This document shows, in pieces, positions 11,130 to 21,408 of a DNA stretch of 64,000 nt; within the stretch, counting starts at the first letter, position 1, and every line of letters starts with the position of its first letter. Origin of the DNA: Lasioglossum baleicum (taxonomy: Eukaryota > Arthropoda > Insecta > Hymenoptera > Halictidae); NCBI RefSeq assembly GCF_051020765.1, contig NC_134935.1, positions 4,837,579-4,901,578 on the forward strand. The letters run 5' to 3'. A program made the translations under genes and the position numbers. The notes beneath the pieces were generated by a model. It did not search any database and was not told where the DNA came from. It saw only the letters and a list, made by a program, of their open reading frames with translations.

Positions 11130-12700
11130 GTAGCTAACGACAGCCCCCCTCTTCTGTCCCGCCACTTCAACCCTAACCCCCTCGAAGGTCATCGTCTCTA
11201 AGGGCTATCGCCGTTTTAAACCGCCCCAACTACTCTGCGCCCGCGCCAACAATCAACTTTCACTCCGTTTATTCCCCCCACCCCCCTCGTTTCATACCCC
11301 TTCACAACCATCCCCTGTTTGCGTGTTTACTCGGAAATTTTTGTTTGCTTGACTAGCACTCTGGAAATATTTTTGACGACACCTTCGTCCCTCGTGCCCT
11401 CTCTGGAACATTCGCGATTCCCTTTGACCTTTCTTATTTTTCTTTTAGTTACTGTTAACGTTTTCTCTGTCTCGTACAGTCTCATTTCTTATCAAATTTT
11501 TTTTCGACTTGATTTTCCTTTAAGCTACAATTTTCATCCCCTGAAGTATATCCACTTTCAATGCATTCTCTTTGTACTTCTTATTTTGTATTTTGCTTCC
11601 TTTTAAGCAGCCTCTCTTGAAACTCCTTTTCCTACAATGTTTAGTTCGCCTTGTTTATTTATTCTTTCTTGTATACCCATGTTTTTATAAGAACTCTTCC
11701 GACCTCGTTTTTCTCCGTGCTACACTTCTCATCTCCTTCGTTAATACATCTCTCAATTCACTTCGACTAAATTTTCCGAAAAACTTCCTTTTCTTGTTTA
11801 ATCTGTGCGTTTCTTGATTACGTGTATTTAATAGAACGGTGCTTCCACACCTGACGAAAAAAACAGTCCAAGCAGAATAAACGAGTTTCCGCGTCACATT
11901 CACGACATTTCTTTCTTCGCCTCTTAATAATTCGCGTTTCGTGATCCTGTATTCCGTAAAGAGGACTTCTCATTCCCAATCTGTCTCTGAATCCTTGATA
12001 AACTCTCCCTTCTGTTTTCCAATGCCTTTGGTATTTGACCAGTTTATGAAATTGGGTCTTCGTCATCCGCTTCTCGTTTCATCTGCAATTTATACGCGCT
12101 GCCATACGTTAGCGTGCAGCAACCGTTTCTGCATTTCTAGCACGAGTGTACTCACGGTTTTTGCCTTTAGAGCGTGGCAAATATTACATATAAAGCGGGA
12201 ACGAAAGAGAGTAGTGAGAGGTTTTTCAGCTCTGATTTGTACACCAATTCCTGATGTTTTTCCGTTTCTTGCTCCTCCCTCAGTACTTCATCTTTGGTGT
12301 TTGTCCATTACGTTGTCTCTTTTCACGGTGATTCCACTTTGTCTGGCTTGTGCTCGACCTTTTTCTATCATCTTGTCATATTTTCTGTCCACTCTGCCTT
12401 CCCTTTTCTACCAGGGCCGCGTACGTTTTCGTCTCCCTCTATTGTTTCCTTTCTCCCATCCTGCCTGTCTTGTCTCGCCTTTAACCTGGCCCGCCATCTT
12501 TCCTCTGACGACCATTTTTCGCCCTTTATTGCCGCGGCCACTTTTTACCCTTACCCTCTCGCTCTTCTTGTCTTTTCGTAAACTTTCTTGCGCCGCCCTC
12601 CTTCGGCAAGTCGGCATCCATTTTCATTTTCCTTCTACTCCAACCTCATACTTTTTTACCCCCACTGTCTTATTCAGAGTGCCACCCGCTAACTTCGCCG
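11130..12700 (+). other. Pyrimidine-rich strand-asymmetric region
   Basis: For about 1.5 kb the plus strand is strongly enriched in C and T, with many TTTC, CCTT and TTCTT runs and few purine runs. This skew alone accounts for the longest open frame of the window (11941-12705, 254 codons), whose product is a Leu/Phe/Ser/Pro-rich string without domain resemblance. I annotate the composition, not a gene. Confidence 0.6.
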
Positions 12701-14487
12701 AGTGAAATATACAGGACGCGCCGAAGTTCGGGGACCCGAGTAAATAAAATCCACGAGGAAATACTTCTTTTTTATTAACACTAAACCTACCACAGCTGGT
12801 CAAATGACCGGTATTACATTTTTAATTTCATAATTATTGAAATTATGACGTTGCTTACGTGGTAATTGATTCGATAAAGTTATTTATCCTTTAAAATTGC
12901 ACGAATTCTAAATAAATAGAGCCTTGTCATTTTTATTAGCTGAAACATTTTAATCGCTTTCAGTGTTCGCTAGTTTTAGTCTTGGGAAAATACTTAATTT
13001 TTACACGCAGTAAAAATTTCGTGACAATAAAGTGAGAAACATTATAATAAGTATAACTACAACTAAGTAACGCTAAGGGTAGGAATCAGTGAGGCAGGAT
13101 GTAACGTCGTTAAATGCAGCGTTTACACGAGACTGGCCCTTAAGCGCCTGCAGAAAAATCTCGTTGAGACCGTTTTCAGAGCGCAATCTATTCGCTGGTT
13201 CGACTATTTCTAGAAACGTACGACCTACAACGGGGACGAAACTCGGTCGAACAATTCTATTGGTATTTCCAACCAACAATCCCATCGACCGTTCACCCCC
13301 GAAGCGGTATATTCCATTGAAAATGCAGGGGCGAACGAACCAGCCAGCCAACCAACCAACCAACCAACCAACCAACCAACCATCCAACGAACGAACGAAC
13401 GATCCATGGAACAAAAGTGCGAACGAGAAGCTTTGGCCGCGCAGCGACAGCAAACAGCGCAGCGAGCTTTTTGCGCGGTCGCGTCATTAATTCGTTCATT
13501 TCGTTGGAGACTCGCGCACAGCACCGGCAGCGACCTCGGCTCCCCGGTGTGTCTCCCTCGCCTCGGCGAAACGCGCGGGGAAAACGTGACCGACCGATGT
13601 TTTCGCGAAAATACGTTAAACGCTTGTTATCCGTCCCCCTCGTTGACGATCGCGTGACACTGGATTTCGTCCGCAGCCCAGCGCTGCTGCCCCGTATTCA
13701 ACGGATATTGACGCGTTTCCGGCGAGCGCGGTTTACTTCGCGCGCGCACAACCTCGACAGCCTCGAATCCACCGGAACGCGCGCGAAAACCATCGGTTTA
13801 GATGCAACGGACATAATTCTTTACGAGCCGATATTTTTCGACGGCTTCATCGCGCTCCCTGCCACCGACAGCTTGCCTTTCCACTCGTCTGTGACGGTTT
13901 ACGCATTCAATACTTTGACCGACTTTGAATCGGCAACTACAACAATTCCGCGAAACTGAAGTCATTTATTTGATGAGATTAACTATTGAAAAGCGAAGAA
14001 AGTTTCGCGGAGATCTCTATCGGAAGGGCACTTACAAAGAGGGCTCCAATGATGTATACACCGTACGGATTACAACGTCGTTCATAATAACGCGTTCTCC
14101 CTTTGTTAAGATTAGTCTCGGCTAGCTCCTTTGTCTTGCCGAGCCGTTTAAGCGGTGTAACGCGCGTTCTCTTCAACGCGGATTCATTAACGCGCGCGGA
14201 ACTGCACTCGAAATGGGCATGGCCAGTCCACGGTGGTTAATTTGCCCGGAATCGCAGACAAAATTCGTATATTTGTTAGTTATACGTTGCTCGTTATAAT
14301 CGGAGTCCTCAGGGTTCCCAGAACTCCGCAGCGTTATTTTCTTGCTAGGTTAAAAACTACCCTTATACTCAATTATTCAATTTTTATTAATTTGTACAAC
14401 AAGTAATGTACAACAAATTTACATCCGAAGTATGTGCTAAGGACTTGATACATCGGAGATTCGGATAATCGAAGTTTCACTATAATT
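12701..14487. other. Unassigned stretch
   Basis: A TTAA at 12775-12778 followed by CACTAAACCTACC could be an isolated transposon end, with no partner seen. A CpG-rich patch (13400-13900) produces overlapping long frames on both strands, including one of 180 codons, with no recognisable family. Confidence 0.5.
13341..13403 (+). repeat. (CCAA)n / (ACGA)n microsatellite
   Basis: A run of CCAA units follows two CAGC units and passes into ACGA units ending at GATCC. The four-base repeat explains the Trp-Leu-Val-Gly and Asn-Gln-Pro-Thr repeats in the open frames that cross it. Confidence 0.95.
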
Positions 14488-14501
14488 TGATCGGGTCCCA
14501 T

Positions 14502-14660
14502 GGAAATCACCGACACAAATTACCCCGACATGGTTTTCACCGACAACATTTCACCGACTCCAGATTTGACCGACAATAACTTTGGCCGACACGCCTTTAA
14601 CCGAAAACGATTTTGACCGACAACGAATTTGATCTACAACGATTTTGACCGACAACGACT
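14502..14660 (+). repeat. Minisatellite, about 10 degenerate units of 15-16 bp
   Basis: Successive units include TTGACCGACAATAACT (14566), TTGGCCGACACGCCT (14582), TTAACCGAAAACGATT (14597), TTGACCGACAACGAAT (14613), TTGATCTACAACGATT (14629) and TTGACCGACAACGACT (14645). Earlier, more degenerate units carry CACCGAC or CCCCGAC. The consensus is near TTGACCGACAACGAT. Confidence 0.88.
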
Positions 14661-14707
14661 TGAGACGACCACAGTATGATAATACTACAATGATAATACA
14701 TATAATA

Positions 14708-15223
14708 TTGGGTATGGGAATAAGTTTCCGCCCTTTTGACAGATGTCGTACTTAAGTACCGATCGCGTATTTGATGGAACGTAGTACATGTTTTTGAAAG
14801 GTCTATGTCTAAGCTTCAAAACGCAGTTAGTGGCAATTGTTTCGAGCGTGAACAGCAGCCAATTTTTCGCGTGAAAAATGTCGACTTTTGTTCCAAGTAA
14901 GCAGCATTTGCGGGAAGTCATGTTGCATTATTTTGTTTTAAAGAAAGGTGTTATATATTTCTTATATTATATTTATTATATATTTACGGGGACGATGCGC
15001 TCCTTTAAAAACCACGATTTCGACGTAAGGGCAAAGATTGCGATGGTGTGTCGAAAAATTCGAAGATACAGATTTCCCAGCATTACTTGATGGACATCCA
15101 CGTCAAACACTTGCAGAACTGTCAATTGAAGGAAACTACTGTTGGAAAACGTTTTCACGCTATGGGAATTGTTTATACGCTTCTTTTCAACAAAAAGGGA
15201 CGGAAACTTATTCCCACACCCAA
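14708..15223 (+). mobile_element. Mariner deletion derivative (516 bp) nested in the fold-back
   Basis: Terminal inverted repeats start TTGGGTATGGGAATAAGTTT on the left and, on the minus strand from 15223, TTGGGTGTGGGAATAAGTTT. Both flanks are TA (14706-14707, 15224-15225). Only the transposase N-terminus remains between the ends, so more than half of a typical 1.3 kb mariner is missing. Confidence 0.9.
14878..15193 (+). pseudogene. Mariner transposase, N-terminal remnant
   Basis: The start MSTFVPSKQHLREVMLHYFV matches the beginning of mori-type mariner transposases. An AT-rich segment (about 14950-14990) replaces the next conserved block. SFKNHDFDV, then after a frame change KKFEDTDFPALLDGHPRQT, continue the DNA-binding domain. 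A last change of frame gives TTVGKRFHAMG, the second helix-turn-helix. The sequence then runs straight into the 3' terminal repeat. The whole catalytic domain with all three aspartates is absent, and at least two frame breaks are present, so it cannot encode a transposase. Confidence 0.85.
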
Positions 15224-15369
15224 TACATATGATAATATTGTATGATAATACATACTGTGATCGTCTCAAGTCATTGTTAATCAAATTCCTTGTCGGCCAA
15301 AGTTATTGTCGGTCAAATTTGGAGTCGGTGAAAACCGTGGCGGTGATTTTCACCCAATTTGATCACCGT

Positions 15370-16085
15370 AAATGCCGGAATTTTCTCGACGATTCGATTT
15401 CATCGAACGTCGTGGAAGACAATTAACGATTTCGCGGTATAATCAGTCCTCGCGAGTAAGATTCGCTAAACAAGGTTAATGCGATAGCGGTAACGTGTAT
15501 CGAGTCCATAGTTCGTTCTTTATCGAGGGAGAACGTCGATCTGTTCGTCAAATCGAACATCGTCGCGAACTGTCGAATTCGAATTGCGGACGGGAGAGAT
15601 CACTTCGGGCTTCCACTGTTTTGCATTCAATCTACTCGGAGCCTCGCCATTATTTGCCCGGAGCCACTCTACATACACACACGGATCCTCGTTCGAACCC
15701 TTTACACGCTGTGTAACACGGACGTGCGATGCCTTTTGATGGTTCGCCGAAATGTCGATCATGGACGGGGCCTGCGGTTTGTCACGGGTTCGCCAGAACT
15801 TTCGTGCTTCAACTTCGATCCCCATTGAAACGCGTGAATGCCCGCTAAAATACTGCAAATACATGGTTTAGCGCTATTATCCCGCGAGAGGGGTTGGAGA
15901 TTCTTTTAAAGCTGATCAGCCGATCGAACGTTATCGGACATCGCGTTGCAACGATATGCAAAGACATTTTAGAAATCAGGTTTATTCGGCCTCCTTGGAT
16001 TTTTCTGCTGTTACTACCGTCCGCTTTTTCGGAATACGGTTATACAGGGTATTCACGATATTACTAGCTAGTGTCGCAAATATTA
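15370..16085. other. Unassigned stretch
   Basis: No gene or clear repeat is recognised. The string TATACAGGGTATTCACGATA at 16043-16062 looks like the edge of an old transposon insertion, without a partner end. Confidence 0.45.
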
Positions 16086-16165
16086 TTAAGTTGGCAAATA
16101 AGTTCGTTCGGTTTTTGTGATTTATTCCAATGTAAAAAACCGAACGAACTTATTTGCCAACCCAA
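16086..16165. mobile_element. 80 bp mariner-derived hairpin MITE, copy 1
   Basis: The element is two inverted ~31 bp arms with only GTGATTTATTCCAATG-like sequence between them. The right arm on the minus strand starts TTGGGTTGGCAAATAAGTTC; the left starts TTAAGTTGGCAAATAAGTTC. Both flanks are TA (16084-16085, 16166-16167). TTGGGTTGGCAA is typical of mariner ends. The element is essentially end-to-end terminal repeats. A second copy lies at 24780-24860. Confidence 0.9.
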
Positions 16166-16167
16166 TA

Positions 16168-19100
16168 CATATTAGAAAAAAATGAAACCAGAAATAGTAA
16201 TGTTTTTGCAAGCAAGGTATATGTCGAAAAAAAATATACTGATTGACCAATCCATCGGAGTTTACCAGGATTATTCGGATCTGGCCGAAAATTGTAAAAC
16301 ATCATTTCACAGACGACTCCATCCGGCAACTGACCGTTCCTGGACCATTCGCCGTTTTGTTGGCCTGTAAAACAACTTTTTAAAGCTCGTAAAATGTTTC
16401 GGGCTGGTTTTATCGCGGAGTTTGTCGGTTCGGCCCTGCGCCTTTACTTTAGCTTGTCATTCAATATTAGCGAACCGACCCGCTGTTTTCTTTCCTCGCT
16501 TTTATGGCTCGCTGTTCTTAAGGAATTGCGTCTTTGCTACCCAGACTCATCCTAAAAGAGGCATTGAATAATCCTTAGACAGTTACTCTCGTTAATGTTC
16601 CGTTTCATCCCCTTTCACTCGCTATTTAGCACGATATTCTTTTGTACACGGTCTTTCTGATGCTCGAAATGTCGGGAATGAAAGCTCTCTGTCGTGCGTC
16701 ACGGTTTTGATTAATCTTCGATGTTTGTATTGTGTGTTAATCATTTGCATTGCACTGGTTTTGCACCCTTCATTTTCCGTTTGTAGAATTTTACACGTAC
16801 AATTGATATAGGTACTGTTCAGATCGTTTGCAACTCATAAACCAATTGGCCAATTTAAAACACATGTATGTTTTTCAACAAAAGGTTGACGACTGTCCAC
16901 CAAATTCCTGGTGACTGGCGGCACTTTCCGTGACTCCTGTGCGCAGCTTGTTCCGCGTTTTCATTATCGAAAAATTAGTGTGCGTTTTCGCCGGGTAAAA
17001 ACGGGCTCGCGCTCGTCGGTTTTATTCGCAATTAATCGACCGGACGCGCCATTATTCCGACGTATGTTAATTAGCATTCGGCGAGGCGTAGTTTTCTCGC
17101 GCCGGATAAATCGTAATTCCGCCCAGCCCGTTGCGCGAAGAGTGATTGCGAATTATCGAAAACACGACTCGGCCCGCGTTCGAACGAAATTAGTTTCTAG
17201 TTTTAATTTCGGGGACCGAGAGTGGAGTGGGATATATGGTACCCATCGCGTTTCGAGGGTGGATGCGTTGGAAACGCCGGCAGTCAACTTTTGTCAATTA
17301 ATTCCCGGCTTGGCCACCACGCCGCGCCGCGCGCGCCGCACTGGCACGATCGTGATCACTGTCGGTTAATATTCCATCGGAATACAGTCAATCTGCTCTT
17401 TATGGCCGAGCGATTCCCGTTTAGCGTACACCATGAATAATCCACTCTCCCCTATATCCACCGGTCCCACCATCCTCGATAGCGTTAATCGTGTAAAATG
17501 CGAAACGTTTCTACGCGTGTACCACATTTCTGGCAGATCGATCCCACACTGGGCGGCGAAAATGCAAATTTAGCGGGTGAAAACAATTTCAGCATTATTT
17601 TCAGATTTACAGCCATGGTAAAGTAGGCCAACGATTCGTCCTGACGTTACCTACAATAATACATAATAAAACATACACACATTTTGATCCACACAGCTGG
17701 ATCATTATCAAAATTGAATTTTGTCCAGCTGGATCGTGGAAATAGCTCACTGTGCCGCGCCACGGCTAGAAATTATGAAGGAAGTTCCCGCATGAATACA
17801 TTGTCGCTCAGAAGTTTCGAGCACCGTTTGCTTTTACGTAAACAAACGGGGAACTTCCGTACACATGGCTATCCGGCCCGTCGCGAACGCTAAATATTAA
17901 CACTTCGACCGACGTACATTTTATTACAAAATTTATCAGCCTCCGTCCGCGTTTTCTCGAAACCCGTTCGAACGTGCTCGTTGATTCAACTTTAATGAAA
18001 CTGCGTTCGCTCGACCATTCAGAGTGATTCAACTGAGTGTGCCACATGAATTACTTGTAAATTATTTGCTATATGAAAAATACCTGAAACAATAGTTGTT
18101 TAGACTTTGTTATCGATATATAAAAATCACCTTGGGTTTCATTATTGTAGAGGCTATATTTTAATGTTGTGGTGCAAAAAAAATAGTTACACTTTTGCAA
18201 AATAAAAATTGATTACATCAACTGCAACAAACAAGGGCCAAGCGAAAATTTCTTTCATTCTTTAATGACGTTCATAAGCTGCAACTAGTACATCGATGTT
18301 CTTAAATTTTTTAAATCTGTCCTCTCTTTTAAGTGGTTGTTTGGAGATCTTGTTTTATGTTACTCAAGTTGGTTTGCATCTTCTTGTACTTGAATAGAAA
18401 TTAAATTTCACGACCATCAGTTTAACGAGTGACATGACAACGCCAGCAATGCTTTATATTCATCGACTCCTTTAAAACGAGAAAGAATTATCTGTTCATT
18501 ATACGTTCATTGTAAAATAACACTTCGCCCCGAACTGTGAAAAGAGCAACATTCATATTCATTAAACACAGTTTAAAATCTCCGGCAGGAGCCCTGGCTC
18601 GATATTATAATACAAGGGGTTGCTAAGTAGTCCGTAATGATCTTAATGAACTTACGATGCAGTTTAAGTTTAGTCTACTTATCTTTTCCATATCCCGTCC
18701 AGTCTAAACAGCTTACGATGATGAAGTTGCACGTCTATTGTCGGAACATGTATACTCGTCGCATTATTCCATTATATATATTCATCGGAAGCACATTCCA
18801 TCAGAAGTATGAAAGCATTAAGAAGAATTTAATTACTGCTCGTTCATTTTCGCCTTAACTTTTAATTAATCGCATATTGAAATTTAGTGTTTCAACGTTT
18901 CAAGCCTGAGCAAAGGTGTCGACCACACTAGCAAATATTTATTTTGCATACAAATTTAAAAATAATTAAATTTAAAAATAAAATCCTGTAAAGGAATTCT
19001 CTTTGGAAAAGAAATTGTTCATTGGCGACAACGTAATAAACAGCGTCTCCGAAGGTTGCAGCCTGATTGCGTCAGGCAGACGTTTCGATTCGACGCGGAA

Positions 19101-20467
19101 TCGGTCGATTGGATCGGCGTGGGAGATTAAAGTCGTGCATAACCGCTGATTCAGAGGGAAACTGAGCCGAAACTTGGCGCATCATTGAGGCGGTTTGTGT
19201 TTGCGTTCGCCGCACGGCAACCGGAAGCTCGATCGTTTACAGGCGAGTCTTGATTTACATTGGCGCGTTGGTATGCTCAAATATTATTCACTGCTGTACA
19301 TACGTTGAACACGCTGTGTTCCATGTGCGTGTGTTTGGTTTACGCTCGAGTCGAGTGCGGCGCGGTATTTAGTAACGTTCAGAAAACGGTCTGATTGTGT
19401 CTCGTCGAGCGCCGGGTCCTCGTGAACCGAGCCTAAGGATGCGGTGAACCAACCTGAGAGAACACTAGGGTGTCCCTTAAAAGACGAAGATGCGATAAAA
19501 TGTTAGGACGCCCTCTAATTTTATTCCTTTTCATGTTCTAAGTAAGTGTGTGATTATTCTAAACCCTGCCTCAAGAGGCTCAAAGTTGGGATATTCTGTA
19601 AAATTTAAAAATATTTAGTATTTTTGTCGTTTTGAGAGTGAAAAAATGCTTACAATAGATAAGTATCACAATAACAGAATATAATAATAATAATAATAGA
19701 GGACTAATAACGAGTCGGCCCCTATTTGATGCGAAACGATGTCCATTTCCCATCGCACAGTTTCGTATTTCCTCTGAAAGCATCGAATCCAAAATATTAA
19801 CCATTCTAGATAATTATGTGTGACATAACAAACAAAACTGAGTACTTAATTGCAATTTAATAAAGAATAGTATCATCTGTCTGATATCAAAAATAAATGT
19901 GGTCTCGTACAAATAGAGTGACGTGTTTCTGGACACTCTGATAGCCCGAAATGAGCACTTTATTTGTCGAAGCGATCCCTCTCATGAATAAATCACGCAG
20001 GATGTTTCCGGAGGGTTGTAACCCCCTGTTGAAAAGGGTTGAAGCCCCTCCGACGTACTCGCGCGGAAACGAACGAGCTCCATTAACGCGCCCGCTAATA
20101 TCCGTAATCGAATGAACGCTGATCGAGTACGCCGGTTTCGATTTCGGCGGCGATGGCGCGTGTTCGCTCGAACATAAGAGGAAGCGAACGATCTTATCCG
20201 GCGGTGCATAAAAATTGCAATTGCCGTCGACGCTGCTGGTCCCTGCGGACACCGAGTCATATTTCACCGGACGCGGTGAAGGAAGATTGGTTGATATCAA
20301 GTCCGGGCGTTGATATCCCACGTCGCCGCTATCGTCTTGCGGACGCTTGCCTCACGTTACATCCTCAAGCTTCCACAGATGGATTTACAAATTTTCTGAT
20401 CCCGTCACTTCCTTTCGGAATGTTGCAAGTGTCTGTGCAAAGATTTTTCTCAACTAATTTGTCTTAT
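16168..20467. other. Unassigned stretch
   Basis: No gene is recognised. A 152-codon frame (16911-17369) in CpG-rich DNA and shorter frames show no family features. AT-rich DNA at 18080-18480 lacks visible structure. An (ATA)n tract lies at about 19679-19698. Confidence 0.5.
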
Positions 20468-20571
20468 TTAATTCAATGATGCTTTCGGCGCGGCGCTACC
20501 GTTTCGATCACTTAGTAAATCTAGCAATTTTGCAAAAAACTTTTCTTCTTTCGTAACGTTTCGGTTCAGTT

Positions 20572-20721
20572 TTGAACCTTTTTCAAAGGAAAAATTTGCG
20601 TCTACAAGACAAATTTACATTTTATAAAAGATATGTAGATGATATTCTTACTTGTTGCAAACCTGATCAAGTAAGAACGTTGGTGGACACCTTTAACAAT
20701 TTTCCTAACAGACTACAGTTC
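20572..20721 (+). pseudogene. Inverted duplicate of the Penelope-like RT start
   Basis: The left arm repeats the same RT segment in the opposite orientation: FTFYKRYVDDILTCCKPDQV (YVDD at 20632-20643), then RTLVDTFNNF-NRLQF. Here the reading frame is intact across the position that is shifted in the right arm. Beyond 20721 the frame runs antisense into the central RT segment, so it is a fragment. Confidence 0.85.
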
Positions 20722-21246
20722 CTGAAAATTCTTCTAATGTCATTAGAAATGTTGTTTACATATGGAATAACCACTGTATTCCTCCAATTTATTGGACCTC
20801 CAGCTCTGAACCTTTCCTCTTTCCGCTTTTCAACGAAGAGAGGATGGTATAGATCAAATACTCGTTCTTTGATGATGATAGAAACGAGATTTTCAGGGTA
20901 TCCATTATGTTTAAGTACATTCTTAATGAGTGACAGATTGCTTGATCTGAATTCAGGATTTGCTAAAAGGATGGCACGATCAATAAGACCTTCGACAACA
21001 CCTATCTTATGTTGTAACGGATGGAAAGAATAAAAATTTACGTATCTGCCAGACCAGCTAGTTTTGTGAAACCAATTTGTTTTTAGTTCTTTACCCACTC
21101 TAATAATACCACCATCAAGAAAGTTAAGACTTGAATCCATTTCAATTTCATGTGTGAACTGTAGTCTGTTGTGAAAATTGTTAAAAGTGTCAACCAACGT
21201 TCTTACTTGATCAGGTTTTGCAACAAGTAAGAATATCATCTACATA
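20722..21246 (-). pseudogene. Penelope-like reverse transcriptase, truncated
   Basis: On the minus strand the reading starts at the palm motif YVDD (codons at 21235-21246). After a one-base insertion (an extra A in the TGTTGCAAAACC run) it continues in another frame with KPDQVRTLVDTFNNFHNRLQ, FTHEIEMDSSLNFLDGGIIR, WFHKTSWSGRYVNFYSFHPL, QHKIGVVEGLIDRA and NVLKHNGYP, then IPYVNNISNDIRRIFRN. These correspond in order to the Penelope RT palm end and thumb region. RT motifs upstream of YVDD and the C-terminal endonuclease are absent. The sequence ends where the inverted arm begins. In the complete family it would copy element RNA at the target; this copy is non-functional. Confidence 0.85.
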
Positions 21247-21408
21247 TCTTTTATAAAATGTAAATTTGTCTTGTGGACGCAAATTTTTCCTTTGAAAAAG
21301 GTTCAAAACTGAACCGAAACGTTAGGAAAGAAGAAAAGTTTTTTGCAAAAAATTGCTAGATTTACTAAATGATCGAAACGGTAGCGCCGAAAGCATCTCA
21401 TTAAATTA

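Larger units (their letters stand above)
14488..15367. mobile_element. Fold-back element made of a 15-16 bp minisatellite, interrupted by a mariner
   Basis: The left arm (~14488-14690) and right arm (~15240-15367) are inverted complements. Read on the minus strand the right arm gives GAAAATCACCG, TTTTCACCGACTCCAAATTT, GACCGACAATAACTTTGGCC and ACTTGAGACGATCACAGTAT; the left arm carries the same strings in the same order. The arms differ in how many minisatellite units they keep. The AT-rich centre holds the mariner at 14708-15223. No coding sequence belongs to the outer element. Its superfamily is unknown to me. Confidence 0.75.
20468..21408. mobile_element. Penelope-like retroelement fragment with 254 bp inverted arms
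   Basis: The left arm 20468-20721 is the inverted complement of 21156-21408, with few differences: a GCGCG insertion on the left and one extra A on the right. Each arm carries the edge of the element (GATGCTTTCGGCGC, ACGTTTCGGTTCAG) and the start of a reverse transcriptase fragment around YVDD. The middle encodes the rest of the RT and thumb on the minus strand. Inverted and tandem duplications around a 5'-truncated RT are well known for Penelope-like elements. No GIY-YIG endonuclease is visible. Confidence 0.85.

Noticed and set aside
11941..12705. 254-codon open frame on the plus strand
   Set aside because: It lies wholly in the pyrimidine-rich strand. The product is a Leu/Phe/Ser/Pro string with no domain, repeat or signal logic, and the bias alone would remove stop codons.
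13225..13524. Frames with W-L-V-G and N-Q-P-T repeats
   Set aside because: These are direct translations of the CCAA microsatellite and not a repeat protein.
13417..13959. 180-codon plus-strand frame near the (CCAA)n tract
   Set aside because: CpG-rich DNA with few stops in several frames, and the product has no family resemblance.
15685..15710. TCGTTCGAACCC, a second T-loop-like string
   Set aside because: The flanks do not form a tRNA cloverleaf, and the hexamer TTCGAA is self-complementary and common.
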